From contig NZ_CABWIB010000001.1 of NCBI RefSeq assembly GCF_902505095.1, positions 944,688 through 1,008,687 on the forward strand: a DNA stretch of 64,000 nt. The letters run 5' to 3'. Below the pieces are notes generated by a model. The model was not told where the DNA came from. It saw nothing but the letters and a program-made list of their open reading frames with translations, and searched no databases. The translations under genes were made by a program, and so were the position numbers. The stretch comes from Oceanivirga miroungae. GTDB lineage: Bacteria; Fusobacteriota; Fusobacteriia; Fusobacteriales; Leptotrichiaceae. Below are positions 34,710-43,434 of this stretch, piece after piece (positions within the stretch are counted from its first letter, which is position 1; each line of letters begins with the position of its first letter).

Positions 34710-35683
34710 TAATTACTACCTCCATTCAGTTTAATCTTAGGATCTACTAGTGCGTAAACTAAATCCATTATTATCATCATTATTATTAAGAATGCTGCAT
34801 AGAAAACTGTAACTCCTAAAACCATAGTATAATCTCTATCAACTATACTTGATATATAGTATTTACCTAAACCTGGAATTCCAAACATTGTTTCTATAAC
34901 GAATGAACCCGTTAGTACTCCAGCTATTGTTGGTGATATTACTGTAATAACTGGTAATATCGCATTTCTTAAAGCATGTTTTATTATAATATCAAATGGC
35001 TTAACTCCTTTAGCTACTGCTAATTTAATGTAGTCTTGTTCCATTATTTCTATCATCTTAGATCTCATAAGTCTTGCTATCATAGCAACTGTAAATAATC
35101 CTAATGCTATAACAGGTAATATTTTCTTAGATGGCGAATCCCATCCAGTTAATAGAATTCTTCCTAAAGGTAAATTCAATTTATCTATTAATATTCCTTT
35201 ATGTACATTTACTACGTATAGCTGCAATAGCCCTGCAATAACGAAACTTGGTACCGATATACCTACTATAGCGACTAACATCGCGACCCTATCTGCTATC
35301 TTATTTCTATATAGAGCACCTATTATACCTAATGGTATACCTACAATAAGACCAAATATAATTGATCTTGCTCCTAAATCAGCCGAAATTGGAAAACTTT
35401 GTTTTATAACTCTGTTTACTGTTCTTCCTTTTTCCTTCATACTCATACCTAATTCACCTTTTGTTAAATTTTTAAGGTAAATTACATATTGTTCTGATAA
35501 TGATTTATCTAACCCATATTTTGCCATCAAATTAGCTTTTACTTGTGGTGGTATTGCTTTTTCACCATCAAATGGATCTCCAGGTAATTGATGTAATAGT
35601 ACAAATGTTATAGTTATTACCAAGAATAAAGTTACAAACCCAGTTGCAATTCTTTTAGCTAAGAACTTTAATATGTTTTTCAT
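34709..35683 (-). CDS. oppB: Oligopeptide ABC transporter permease OppB
   Basis: 324 residues, six membrane helices. Motifs of the OppB/DppB family: LLHQLPGDPFDGEKAIPP, the EAA loop DYIKLAVAKGVKPFDIIIKHALRNAILPVIT, ETMFGIPGLGKYYISSI and a terminal DLVYALVDPKIKLNGGSN. First gene of the operon oppB-C-D-F followed by two binding lipoproteins. Confidence 0.95.
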   Translation of the reverse strand: MKNILKFLAKRIATGFVTLFLVITITFVLLHQLPGDPFDGEKAIPPQVKANLMAKYGLDKSLSEQYVIYLKNLTKGELGMSMKEKGRTVNRVIKQSFPISADLGARSIIFGLIVGIPLGIIGALYRNKIADRVAMLVAIVGISVPSFVIAGLLQLYVVNVHKGILIDKLNLPLGRILLTGWDSPSKKILPVIALGLFTVAMIARLMRSKMIEIMEQDYIKLAVAKGVKPFDIIIKHALRNAILPVITVISPTIAGVLTGSFVIETMFGIPGLGKYYISSIVDRDYTMVLGVTVFYAAFLIIMMIIMDLVYALVDPKIKLNGGSN

Positions 35684-35752
35684 ATATCCCCTTTTCTAAT
35701 CATTTTATAAATTAATGATTGTTTTTTTTGTTTTTTAAATTTTTATTGTCTT

Positions 35753-35781
35753 ATTTTAACACTTATTTAATGATTTGTAAA
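35753..35781 (-). promoter_or_regulatory. Promoter of the first opp operon
   Basis: Minus strand TTTACA (35776-35781), 17-base spacer, TAAAAT (35753-35758), about 70 bases upstream of oppB. A second TATAAT lies further upstream (35868-35873) without a good -35 box. Confidence 0.65.
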
Positions 35782-35959
35782 ATAAAAAATAAAATTTTTA
35801 AATCAAATAACATTAAATTTAGATTAAAATTTAATTAAGATTTGTTTTATATAATTTATTATATGCATTGTTTTTATTGTAAAAATGTTGGTTTTTATCT
35901 TAATGATAAAAATTTTAAGTTTTTCAAATGCTAATACATTCATTAATATTTTATATTTT
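35782..35959. other. AT-rich intergenic stretch between uraA terminator and opp promoter
   Basis: No reading frame or recognised RNA. It is nearly pure A and T with a small hairpin TTTTTATC/GATAAAAA (35892-35912) and an unpartnered -10-like TATAAT. It may hold regulatory sequence for oppB, but I see no defined operator. Confidence 0.4.
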
Positions 35960-35993
35960 AAAAAAAATAGATATATTTTTCACTATATATCTA
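35960..35993 (-). terminator. Terminator after the uracil/xanthine permease gene
   Basis: Minus strand nine-pair hairpin TAGATATAT/ATATATCTA (loop 8) followed by eight T, beginning 11 bases after the stop codon. Confidence 0.78.
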
Positions 35994-36003
35994 ATCATTT
36001 TTT

Positions 36004-37233
36004 CTATTCAAAAATCTTTTCTAATACATAAAATACTATCCCTAAGACGATAGCAACAAGACTTGCTAAAAGCATTCCAGTGTAACTTACACCAAATACA
36101 TTAAGTTTCAAATTACTTAAGCCTGTTACTAAAACTACTGATGATAAAATTAAATTTTTAGAGTTGCTATAATCTACTTTTCTATCAACTATTATTCTAA
36201 TTCCAGAAATTGCTATCATCCCATATAAAATAAAGGTAACTCCTCCAATAACAGCCCCAGGTATAGAAGATATTAAATCTTGCATAGGCTTAATAAAAGC
36301 AAACATTATAGAAAAAATACTAGCTCCTACTAAAACCCTATAATCGTATACCTTACTAATTGCCATAACACCTATATTTTCTGCGTAAGTAGTTGTTGCA
36401 GGTCCACCTATTAATGATGATAAAACAGTAGAGAAATTATCAGCAAATAAAGTTTTATGTAAGCCTGGATCTTTAAGTAAATCTCTTCCAATAACTGAAG
36501 ATGTTACAACCTGATGTGATATATGCTCTGATATACTTACAAATACTACTGGTAACATAATTAAAATTGCCTTAATTGAAAATTTGATATGGTAAAATTT
36601 TGGAATATATATTAAATTTGCGTAATCAAATTGATTAATACTAACTAATCCAAAATATACTGAACTTATATACCCAATAATTATACTTATTAATATAGCT
36701 ATTGTTTTATAAAAGCCTTTAAAAAATACAGTCCCTATTATTGCAACTACTAATGTAATTAAAAATACAATAACTTGTTTCGTATCATTTAAGTCAACTC
36801 CCAATTTACCTGGTGCTGTAGTATATTTTATTAAATCTAAACCAATTAAAGATACTATAATCCCCATGGATGCTGGTGGCAATACAATATCTAGTATATT
36901 TACATTCTCATAATACTTATTTTTGTAATAAATTATTACTGAAAATATAATAGCTAGAACTCCTACAAAGAAAAATCCAGAGATTGCATACTCAATACCA
37001 TATAACGAACTAATAAGAAGTGTTGGCGCTAAAAATGCACCACTACTTCCTAAAAATGCTGGAGATTTTCCTTGTGTAATTATTATGTAAATTATGGTAC
37101 CTATACCATTCATTAAAAACGCTGTAGATACATCTATTCCCATAATAAGTGGAATTAAAATAGAACCTCCAAACATAGCCAAAGCGTGCTGCATACTAAG
37201 TGGAATTAACTTGTTGTAACTTAATTTTTCCAT
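36004..37233 (-). CDS. NCS2 family permease, uracil permease-like
   Basis: 409 residues with 12 or more membrane segments. NCS2 hallmarks: QHALAMFGGSILIPLIMG at the N-terminus, SPAFLGSSGAFLAP (helix 3 motif, with the QGxS-like segment), VSISEHISHQVVTS in helix 8 and a GGPATTTYAENIG motif in helix 10, which is the UraA/PyrP uracil type rather than xanthine. It takes up a nucleobase, probably uracil, with protons. It is a single-gene unit with an extended -10 promoter and its own terminator. Confidence 0.92.
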   Translation of the reverse strand: MEKLSYNKLIPLSMQHALAMFGGSILIPLIMGIDVSTAFLMNGIGTIIYIIITQGKSPAFLGSSGAFLAPTLLISSLYGIEYAISGFFFVGVLAIIFSVIIYYKNKYYENVNILDIVLPPASMGIIVSLIGLDLIKYTTAPGKLGVDLNDTKQVIVFLITLVVAIIGTVFFKGFYKTIAILISIIIGYISSVYFGLVSINQFDYANLIYIPKFYHIKFSIKAILIMLPVVFVSISEHISHQVVTSSVIGRDLLKDPGLHKTLFADNFSTVLSSLIGGPATTTYAENIGVMAISKVYDYRVLVGASIFSIMFAFIKPMQDLISSIPGAVIGGVTFILYGMIAISGIRIIVDRKVDYSNSKNLILSSVVLVTGLSNLKLNVFGVSYTGMLLASLVAIVLGIVFYVLEKIFE

Positions 37234-37261
37234 CTAAACACTTCCTTTCTTTTTTCGTATC

Positions 37262-37270
37262 ATTATATCA
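37262..37270 (-). promoter_or_regulatory. Extended -10 promoter of the nucleobase permease gene
   Basis: Minus strand TGATATAAT (TG-N-TATAAT) 29 bases before the start codon at 37233; no convincing -35 box. No PyrR-type leader is seen. Confidence 0.55.
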
Positions 37271-37281
37271 TTTTTGTATAT

Positions 37282-37322
37282 AAAAAAACTAGAATTATTT
37301 ATATAAAAATATTTCTAGTTTT
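37282..37322 (-). terminator. Terminator after the ulaG-E-F-transaldolase unit
   Basis: Minus strand ten-pair hairpin AAAACTAGAA/TTCTAGTTTT with an 18-base loop and a T-run of seven, eight bases after the stop codon. Confidence 0.78.
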
Positions 37323-37329
37323 ATTTTAT

Positions 37330-38031
37330 CTATAATATTTTAAATCCTAATTTTTCAATATCTTCTGCAAAAGTTTTAACTGTTTGATAAGATAATTCTT
37401 CTAAACTTGTTCCTCTTTTACTATATTTATATATCATTTCATTTGGAACTGTTATAATATCTACACCTAGCTCATTCGCTTGATGAATATTATAAATTTC
37501 TCTCGTACTTGCCCATAAAAGTAAAGCATTTTTCTTTTCACTACATATTTTTACAGCTTCTTTCATTATAGGCATATGATCATAACCAGCATCTGATATT
37601 CTTCCTGCAAATACAGAAACATAAGCTTTTGTATTTGGATTTAATGCAGCAACTGTTTCTTTTATTTGCTCTATTGAATAAATAGCTGTTACATTAACCT
37701 TAATATTTTCATCACTTAGTTTTTTTATTAAATCTTTTGTGCTTTTTCTATCTATTGTCATTATTGGGATTTTAACATAAACATTATCACCCCAACTTGA
37801 AATTTCTTTTGCTTCTTTGTACATTTCTTCTAAATCATTAGAAAAAACTTCAAATGAAACTGGTACTTCACTAATTTTAGATAAAACTTCTTTTGAAAAT
37901 TTTTTATAATCAGTAACTCCACCTTTTTTCATAAGCGATGGATTTGTTGTAAAACCACTTACTAATCCACTTTCATACATTTTTAACATTTCTTCTATAT
38001 TTGCACCATCCGCAAAAATTTTTACTGACAT
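37330..38031 (-). CDS. Transaldolase-like aldolase (FSA/TalC subfamily)
   Basis: 233 residues, a class I aldolase barrel of the small transaldolase/FSA type: FADGANIEEM, GFTTNPSLMKKGG, the Schiff-base Lys in NVYVKIPI, NVTAIYS, YVSVFAGRISDAGYD and a LLWASTREIYN strand. FSA enzymes cleave fructose-6-phosphate or act as transaldolase on pentose phosphates. Here the gene ends the ulaG-E-F unit, two bases after ulaF, where it would process the xylulose-5-phosphate made by the ascorbate pathway. It is not a decarboxylase of the UlaD family, which has a different active site. Confidence 0.88.
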   Translation of the reverse strand: MSVKIFADGANIEEMLKMYESGLVSGFTTNPSLMKKGGVTDYKKFSKEVLSKISEVPVSFEVFSNDLEEMYKEAKEISSWGDNVYVKIPIMTIDRKSTKDLIKKLSDENIKVNVTAIYSIEQIKETVAALNPNTKAYVSVFAGRISDAGYDHMPIMKEAVKICSEKKNALLLWASTREIYNIHQANELGVDIITVPNEMIYKYSKRGTSLEELSYQTVKTFAEDIEKLGFKIL

Positions 38032-38033
38032 AT

Positions 38034-38732
38034 TTATACCTCTACCTTATTTCCATAATAAGCATTTTTTCCATGTTTTCTATTATAGTGTTTATCTTGA
38101 ATGCTCTTAGGCGCTTCTTCAACTTCATTATTTATTATCTTAGTTAAAACTGCCATTTTTGCAACTTCCTCTAAAACAACTGCATTATATACAGCTTTTT
38201 TAGCATTTTCTCCCCATGCAAAAGATCCATGGTTTTTGCATAATACAGCCGGAGTTGCTACATAATCTCTATCCTTAAATGTTTCAATAATAACTTTACC
38301 AGTATTTAATTCATACGCACTTTCAATTTCTTCTTTTGTTAAATTTCTACTACAAGGTATTGTTCCATATATGCTATCTGCATGTGTTGTACCATAGCAT
38401 ATAATATCTTTACCTGCTTGAGCAAATGATGTCGCCCATGTAGAATGTGTATGAACTATTCCTCCAATTTTTTCAAAAGCTTTATATAACTCTACGTGTG
38501 TCGGTGTATCAGATGATGGTTTGTATTTACCTTCAACAACATTACCTTCAAGATCTACTACAACCATATCTTCTGGTTTTAGTTTATCATAATCAACCCC
38601 ACTTGGTTTTATTACAAAAAGTCCTTTTTCTCTATCAATTTCAGATACATTTCCCCAAGTAAATTTAACTAAGTTATATCTAGGTAAGTCCATATTAGCC
38701 TCATAAACTCTTTTTTTCATTTCCTCTAACAT
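38034..38732 (-). CDS. ulaF: L-ribulose-5-phosphate 4-epimerase UlaF
   Basis: 232 residues, class II aldolase/epimerase: VKFTWGNVSEID, the substrate loop VIKPSGVDYDKL, the metal-binding VHTHSTWATSFAQAG and the late HGSFAWGENAKKAV. It converts L-ribulose-5-phosphate to D-xylulose-5-phosphate. It shares one base with ulaE (TAATG). AraD has the same fold, but the position beside ulaE and ulaG favours UlaF. Confidence 0.94.
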   Translation of the reverse strand: MLEEMKKRVYEANMDLPRYNLVKFTWGNVSEIDREKGLFVIKPSGVDYDKLKPEDMVVVDLEGNVVEGKYKPSSDTPTHVELYKAFEKIGGIVHTHSTWATSFAQAGKDIICYGTTHADSIYGTIPCSRNLTKEEIESAYELNTGKVIIETFKDRDYVATPAVLCKNHGSFAWGENAKKAVYNAVVLEEVAKMAVLTKIINNEVEEAPKSIQDKHYNRKHGKNAYYGNKVEV

Positions 38733-39586
38733 TAATATTCACCCTCTATTTTATCTAGCATTTCTCTAAATGTTTTAACTGCAAATCTTAAATCCACTTT
38801 AAAATCTTCTGCTCCTGTATACCAAAGTTCAGTTACATATCTTCTAACCCCTATTTTATATAGTTCAGTTAAACATTCATAAAAATTAACATGCCCAGTT
38901 AAAAATGGTATTTCTCTATAATGACCTGGTATAGATTCTTTTATATGAGCTGCAACAGTTTTCCCTTTTCCTAGTCTTATATCATCTAAAACATCATTAT
39001 TGTATATTACAGAAGCATTTTTAATATTACCTAAATCAGGGTATATCATTAAAAACGGTGAATTAATATACTCTACAACTTCTTTCGCTTTTTTTACAGT
39101 ATCCATAAAGTCTGTTTCCATAGTTTCAAAAGCTAGTAAAACTCCATATTTAGCTGCAATTTCAACCCCTTTTTGTAGGTTTTCTAAGAAATATTTACGA
39201 GTTATTTCATTTCCTTTTCCTTCATAATACACATCATAACCTGCTAATTGTATTACACGAATACCTAAATCATTAGCTAGTATTATTGCCTTTTCTAAAA
39301 TTTCTAAACTTTTTATTCTAGTAGCTTCGTCCATAGATCCTAGCGGAAATTTTCTTTGACCTGATAATGCCATAGATCTAAAATCAATTCCTACCTTTTT
39401 CATATCCATTACTAACTGATCTCTTTCTTCTTTTGACCAATCAAGTCTTGATAATTTTTCAGGTGTTTCATCAACACTTAGTTCTATAAAGTCATATCCA
39501 ACTTCTTTAGCTGCTACTAATTTTTCATAAAGAGTAAGGCTATTGGGCATAGCCTTTTCATATACTCCTAATACATATTTTTTCAT
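38732..39586 (-). CDS. ulaE: L-xylulose-5-phosphate 3-epimerase UlaE
   Basis: 284 residues, TIM-barrel sugar epimerase: YDFIELSVDETPEKLSRLDW, RSMALSGQRKFPLGS, QLAGYDVYYEGK, FETMETDFMDTV, YPDLGNIKNA, GHVNFYECL and VTELWYTGAEDF. These match the UlaE/SgbU family. It converts L-xylulose-5-phosphate to L-ribulose-5-phosphate. Second gene of the ulaG-E-F-transaldolase unit. Confidence 0.95.
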   Translation of the reverse strand: MKKYVLGVYEKAMPNSLTLYEKLVAAKEVGYDFIELSVDETPEKLSRLDWSKEERDQLVMDMKKVGIDFRSMALSGQRKFPLGSMDEATRIKSLEILEKAIILANDLGIRVIQLAGYDVYYEGKGNEITRKYFLENLQKGVEIAAKYGVLLAFETMETDFMDTVKKAKEVVEYINSPFLMIYPDLGNIKNASVIYNNDVLDDIRLGKGKTVAAHIKESIPGHYREIPFLTGHVNFYECLTELYKIGVRRYVTELWYTGAEDFKVDLRFAVKTFREMLDKIEGEY

Positions 39587-39597
39587 ACTTTTATTCC

Positions 39598-40662
39598 TTA
39601 TAATATTTGTAAGAATGGTAAATCTGGTTCTAATTCAAAAGCATCTTCAAATCCACGTGGATACATATATTCTCTGTCATCTTTGTTATCTGGGAAGATG
39701 AATTTTCCACCTGGTTGCCATATATATGGTTTGAATTTATATCTCATTCTATTTTTTCTCATTTCATATAGAACTTCAATTTCTTTAGGATCTGCCATAA
39801 AGTTTGTCCATATATCATAGTGAATCGGTATTATTACTTGTGTATCTAAGCTTTCTGCAACTTTTAATACATCAGAAGAAGTTAATTTATCAGTCATTCC
39901 TCTTGGATTTTCTCCGTATCCTACTAATGCAACATCAATCTTATGATCTCTTGCATGTTTAACATAGTAGTTTGAGTAATGTGAATCTCCTGCATGATAT
40001 ATATTTCCACCTTTAGTTTTAACTATATAGTTTACCGCTAAATCGTCCATGTTTGGTGGCATTTTCCCTTTTAATACATCATCATCATTTGCAACTGTTA
40101 ATAACATTGTTCTATCAAATGATTCAACCATACATATTTTCATATCTTTAATTTCTACTTCATCCCCTGGTCTTACTTCAACCATTCTATCTTCTGGTAC
40201 TCCCCATTTTCTCCATAAGTCTGTACAAGATTTAGGACCTATAAATTTAGCTTCAGGGCAATTTTGAACTATAGCTGCTGCTACATTTACATCTATATGG
40301 TCACTATGACTATGAGTTGCTAAAACAGCATCTATTTTTTTAATTTTAAATGGATCTATAATACAAGGTGTTTTTCTTAAGTTTGGTTGTAATCTAACAC
40401 ATCCTACTGCTCTTTGGTGTTGATGTTTAGGTTTCATAAATGGATTAGTTTTTGTTTTTTTACCAGTTGACACCCATAAGTCAATTACTATATTAGCATC
40501 TCCTTCTGTTTTTATCCATGTACCCATATTTCCAAGCCACCACATTGCAACTTTATTAGGTTCTACAATTTCACTTTCTATTTCTTCATTAATCCAAGTC
40601 CCCCATTCAGGAAAAGTACTTAGTATCCAATCTTCTCTTGATAATTCATTGATTTTTGACAT
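39598..40662 (-). CDS. ulaG: L-ascorbate-6-phosphate lactonase UlaG
   Basis: 354 residues from ATG at 40662, eight bases after AAGGAAG; an upstream GTG in frame lies within the ribosome site. It has the metallo-beta-lactamase motif [46 protein letters not shown] and [14 protein letters not shown], all typical of UlaG. It hydrolyses the lactone of L-ascorbate-6-phosphate to 3-keto-L-gulonate-6-phosphate in the cytosol. The expected next enzyme, UlaD, is missing from the cluster. Confidence 0.97.
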   Translation of the reverse strand: MSKINELSREDWILSTFPEWGTWINEEIESEIVEPNKVAMWWLGNMGTWIKTEGDANIVIDLWVSTGKKTKTNPFMKPKHQHQRAVGCVRLQPNLRKTPCIIDPFKIKKIDAVLATHSHSDHIDVNVAAAIVQNCPEAKFIGPKSCTDLWRKWGVPEDRMVEVRPGDEVEIKDMKICMVESFDRTMLLTVANDDDVLKGKMPPNMDDLAVNYIVKTKGGNIYHAGDSHYSNYYVKHARDHKIDVALVGYGENPRGMTDKLTSSDVLKVAESLDTQVIIPIHYDIWTNFMADPKEIEVLYEMRKNRMRYKFKPYIWQPGGKFIFPDNKDDREYMYPRGFEDAFELEPDLPFLQIL

Positions 40663-40696
40663 TTTTTTCACTTCCTTAATTTTTTTTAGATTTTTT

Positions 40697-40708
40697 TTTA
40701 GACAGTTT
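40697..40708 (-). promoter_or_regulatory. Candidate operator motif in the ulaG leader
   Basis: AAACTGTCTAAA on the minus strand, about 30 bases downstream of the predicted ulaG start of transcription. An almost identical AAACTGTCCTAAAA occurs in the opposite orientation upstream of ulaC (45740-45753). No other such match was noticed in intergenic DNA. Confidence 0.4.
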
Positions 40709-40733
40709 GATTATTTATTTTATTTACATTCCA

Positions 40734-40761
40734 TTTATACCCTGTTTTTTAGGATATGCAA
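40734..40761 (-). promoter_or_regulatory. Promoter of ulaG-ulaE-ulaF-transaldolase
   Basis: Minus strand TTGCAT (40756-40761), 16-base spacer, TATAAA (40734-40739), followed by a roughly 65-base leader before ulaG. Confidence 0.55.
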
Positions 40762-40827
40762 GGTCCAAATTAAAAACACAATGCTGTACAAAATTAAACC
40801 CAATGACATTAAATTCTTTATTTATAA

Positions 40828-40857
40828 AGAAAAAGTGAAACTTATATAAGTTTCACT
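40828..40857 (-). terminator. Terminator after the PRD regulator gene
   Basis: Minus strand perfect palindrome AGTGAAACTTAT/ATAAGTTTCACT followed by five T, 14 bases after the stop at 40871. It separates the ulaC-A-B-propeller-regulator unit from ulaG. Confidence 0.82.
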
Positions 40858-40870
40858 AACTGTTTAAAAT

Positions 40871-42334
40871 TTAACTGTTTTTTTCAGTTGTTTTTTCAAA
40901 AATCCTAATAATATCTATTTTATTCATTAAACTATCTACTATTATTGTATCAAAATTTGAATTTATATCTATTTCTGTGCTCACAATTAAATCAATATCT
41001 AATTTTTCATATACTTGCAAGGCATTTTTATCTATAACAGAAACTATTTCTACATTTGAAATATAGTCTTGTATTTTTTTCACTATATTTCTTTTTATAA
41101 TTTCTTCTTCATTACTTATAATTAAGATCTTTGTTTTTTTCTTTTCTATAAATAATAAAAACTGCATAACTATACTTGCTATATCATACTCATTAAATTT
41201 TAAATTCTCTTTTTTTACTATATTTTTTACTATATCATGTAAATATTTATATTCTTTACTTATCTTATCATAATCCAAATCAACAAAAATTATATTATAC
41301 TTATTTCTAAAATATTGTACTTTTAAATATGTAACTAAACTATCTATAGCTTTTTCTCTATCATTAATTCTGATATTTGACTCTAACTCAAAATCATCAA
41401 CAATTTTTTTAGCTAAATTATAGTGCTTTACATAATCTTTACTTGAATTATGTATATCTGTCATTTTTCTAGTACATAGTAATATTAAACTTGATAATAA
41501 CTTTATTTTCTCCTCTATTACTATATTATACTCGCTTTCAAATACACTACAAATTTCCCCAATCACCTTATACTCTAGTCTTTCTTTTAAAACATTTAAT
41601 TTTTTTTCAATAGTTTTACCCTTTGTTTTTTTTGAAAATAGGTATATATACGGTAGCGAGAATGCATAGTTTTCAACTGATTTATTAGACATTGTCTTAC
41701 CTAGTCTATTTTGCAAATATTGCATTTTTTCCATCAGATTTTGAAAAAATTCTTCACTAAATATCTTATCAATATCCTTGTACATTTTTTTTATAAACAT
41801 ATTAATATTGGTATTTTTTAGCCTAGTTATTTTTTTTATTAATCTGTATATATACTGTATCTGTATAAGCTCATCACCTTTTAAATAATATCCTAGTTTA
41901 GGACTGTATTCCATTTTAATATTTTTATTAAATTTTAAAATTTCCTCTTTTATGTACTGTATATCCGATAATATAGAATTTTTACTTGTCTTAAACATTT
42001 CAATAAAATCATTTATAGTTTGTCTTTTAGGGTATGTTGTTATAAATAAAGCTATAATTAATCTTCTTTCATTTTTATTAAATATGTATTCAAGATCACA
42101 TAATATAGTTTCTAAAATATCTTTTTGATTTTTATCTAATACTATTCCATTTTTATTATCATTAATAATTAATTTTATATTTTTCTTTTTTAGCTGATCA
42201 TTTATTTTTTCTATGTTATAGTATACTACACTTCTGCTTTTTGATAAATTTGATGCTATTTTGGATATACTTATACCATCTTTATTTGAGATTAAAATAT
42301 TTACTATCTCATAAAAACTCTTATCACTATACAT
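40871..42334 (-). CDS. PRD-domain transcriptional regulator of the PTS type (BglG/LicR-like)
   Basis: 487 residues. An N-terminal HTH (ISISKIASNLSKSRSVVYYNIEKIND) and a second HTH (SKNSILSDIQYIKEEI) are followed by two PRD-like helical regions and an EIIB-like C-terminal domain (KTKILIISNEEEIIKRNI). The usual EIIB Cys after this strand is Ser-Asn here, so the phosphorylation site is missing, and there is no EIIA domain. Such regulators sense PTS phosphorylation. It lies in the ulaC-A-B operon, so it is the obvious candidate to control both ula units. Confidence 0.85.
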   Translation of the reverse strand: MYSDKSFYEIVNILISNKDGISISKIASNLSKSRSVVYYNIEKINDQLKKKNIKLIINDNKNGIVLDKNQKDILETILCDLEYIFNKNERRLIIALFITTYPKRQTINDFIEMFKTSKNSILSDIQYIKEEILKFNKNIKMEYSPKLGYYLKGDELIQIQYIYRLIKKITRLKNTNINMFIKKMYKDIDKIFSEEFFQNLMEKMQYLQNRLGKTMSNKSVENYAFSLPYIYLFSKKTKGKTIEKKLNVLKERLEYKVIGEICSVFESEYNIVIEEKIKLLSSLILLCTRKMTDIHNSSKDYVKHYNLAKKIVDDFELESNIRINDREKAIDSLVTYLKVQYFRNKYNIIFVDLDYDKISKEYKYLHDIVKNIVKKENLKFNEYDIASIVMQFLLFIEKKKTKILIISNEEEIIKRNIVKKIQDYISNVEIVSVIDKNALQVYEKLDIDLIVSTEIDINSNFDTIIVDSLMNKIDIIRIFEKTTEKNS

Positions 42335-42337
42335 AAG

Positions 42338-43387
42338 CTATTTTTCTAATATGTATAAAGCAATTTCATCAGTTTCTCTATTTGCAGCTATTAAATATTC
42401 TTTGCCATCTTTAACAAAGTAGTTTATATTAGCAGCTCCAAATCCTTTATCAATTATTTCATATACATACTCACCATCAATATATCTTAGAACAAATGTT
42501 ATCATTTCGTCTCTTCTATTTCCTAGAACACAAACATTTTCACTATTTAATTTTCCAGACCATATTGCATGTAAAAAAGTTATATCTTCAGGAAATTCCT
42601 TTGCTAATTCAAATTTACCATCTTTTTTTCTGTAAACTCTTAATTTATGACCATGAAATGGTGATATAGCTACTAATTCATCTACACCATCATTATCTAA
42701 GTCAATTAATGTTGCATCACTAGCTGCATCAGATACTAATTTTTCTATATCCCAATTCTCACCTTTTTTCTTTGGTGGAGTATATAAATATACACCACTG
42801 TCACAAGATACAATTGCTTTTTCTAAACCATCTTCTATATGCTTATAGTACCCATGATTTTTTAGCATATCTTCTTGTATTACAGTAAAATCTTCTTCTT
42901 TTAAAACCTCACAATTATCTAAATCACTTGGTAATTCTATAAAATATGTTTTACCTGGTTTTGTCCAGTCATCTTTATACTCATGACCTGATTTTAATGC
43001 ACAAACTAGTATGTATTTAGTTCCATCTTCTGCTTTTAACACATCAAATCTATGTGCAAAAGGAACTTCTGCTATTATCCTTACTGAAAAGTTATAGTTA
43101 TTATCTAGTGGTTTTACATACACGATTCTTGCTTCTTTTGAATCATTTGGTGAATGGAATTTTTGAGTCGCTAAAAATGCTCCATTTGCGTTTTCCAGCG
43201 GTATTATACTCATTGTCCCACCTGGTTCTTGCCAAATAGTAGCTTTTTTTTCTAAATTATGATTGTATAAAAAACATTCATCTTGTTTTTCAGCAGCTAC
43301 CACTATATGGTGTTCCCCATTATATTCGATATTTGCCATTTGGTAGCATTTATTTAGTTTATCTAATACTTGTTTTCTAAATTTCAT
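42338..43387 (-). CDS. Cytosolic beta-propeller protein in the ascorbate operon, unknown function
   Basis: 349 residues without signal peptide or membrane segment. Repeating strand blocks of about 45-50 residues suggest a six- or seven-bladed beta-propeller. One blade holds an FG-GAP/VCBS-type calcium loop, DLDNDGVDELVAIS. His-bearing loops recur at similar blade positions (FAHRFDVL, NHGYYKH, ISPFHGHKLRVY, TFLHAIWSG), as expected for a metal site at the propeller axis, so it could be an enzyme. It lies between ulaB and the regulator, 3 bases before the latter and behind a hairpin from ulaB. No known ula gene corresponds. Confidence 0.75.
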   Translation of the reverse strand: MKFRKQVLDKLNKCYQMANIEYNGEHHIVVAAEKQDECFLYNHNLEKKATIWQEPGGTMSIIPLENANGAFLATQKFHSPNDSKEARIVYVKPLDNNYNFSVRIIAEVPFAHRFDVLKAEDGTKYILVCALKSGHEYKDDWTKPGKTYFIELPSDLDNCEVLKEEDFTVIQEDMLKNHGYYKHIEDGLEKAIVSCDSGVYLYTPPKKKGENWDIEKLVSDAASDATLIDLDNDGVDELVAISPFHGHKLRVYRKKDGKFELAKEFPEDITFLHAIWSGKLNSENVCVLGNRRDEMITFVLRYIDGEYVYEIIDKGFGAANINYFVKDGKEYLIAANRETDEIALYILEK

Positions 43388-43402
43388 AAATTTCTCCTTT
43401 TT

Positions 43403-43427
43403 AAAAGGGCAGAAATACTGCCCTTTA
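43403..43427 (-). terminator. Hairpin between ulaB and the beta-propeller gene
   Basis: Minus strand AAAGGGCAG-TATTT-CTGCCCTTT, nine perfect pairs, with a T-run of only four before AAAAAGGAG. It could end a part of the transcripts or protect the ulaC-A-B mRNA end; it is too weak in T to be a full terminator. Confidence 0.6.
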
Positions 43428-43434
43428 TTTTTAT

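Noticed and set aside
35782-35959. Second opp promoter or small gene in the AT-rich gap
   Set aside because: A TATAAT without a partner -35 box and no frame of meaningful length; AT-rich DNA gives such boxes by chance.
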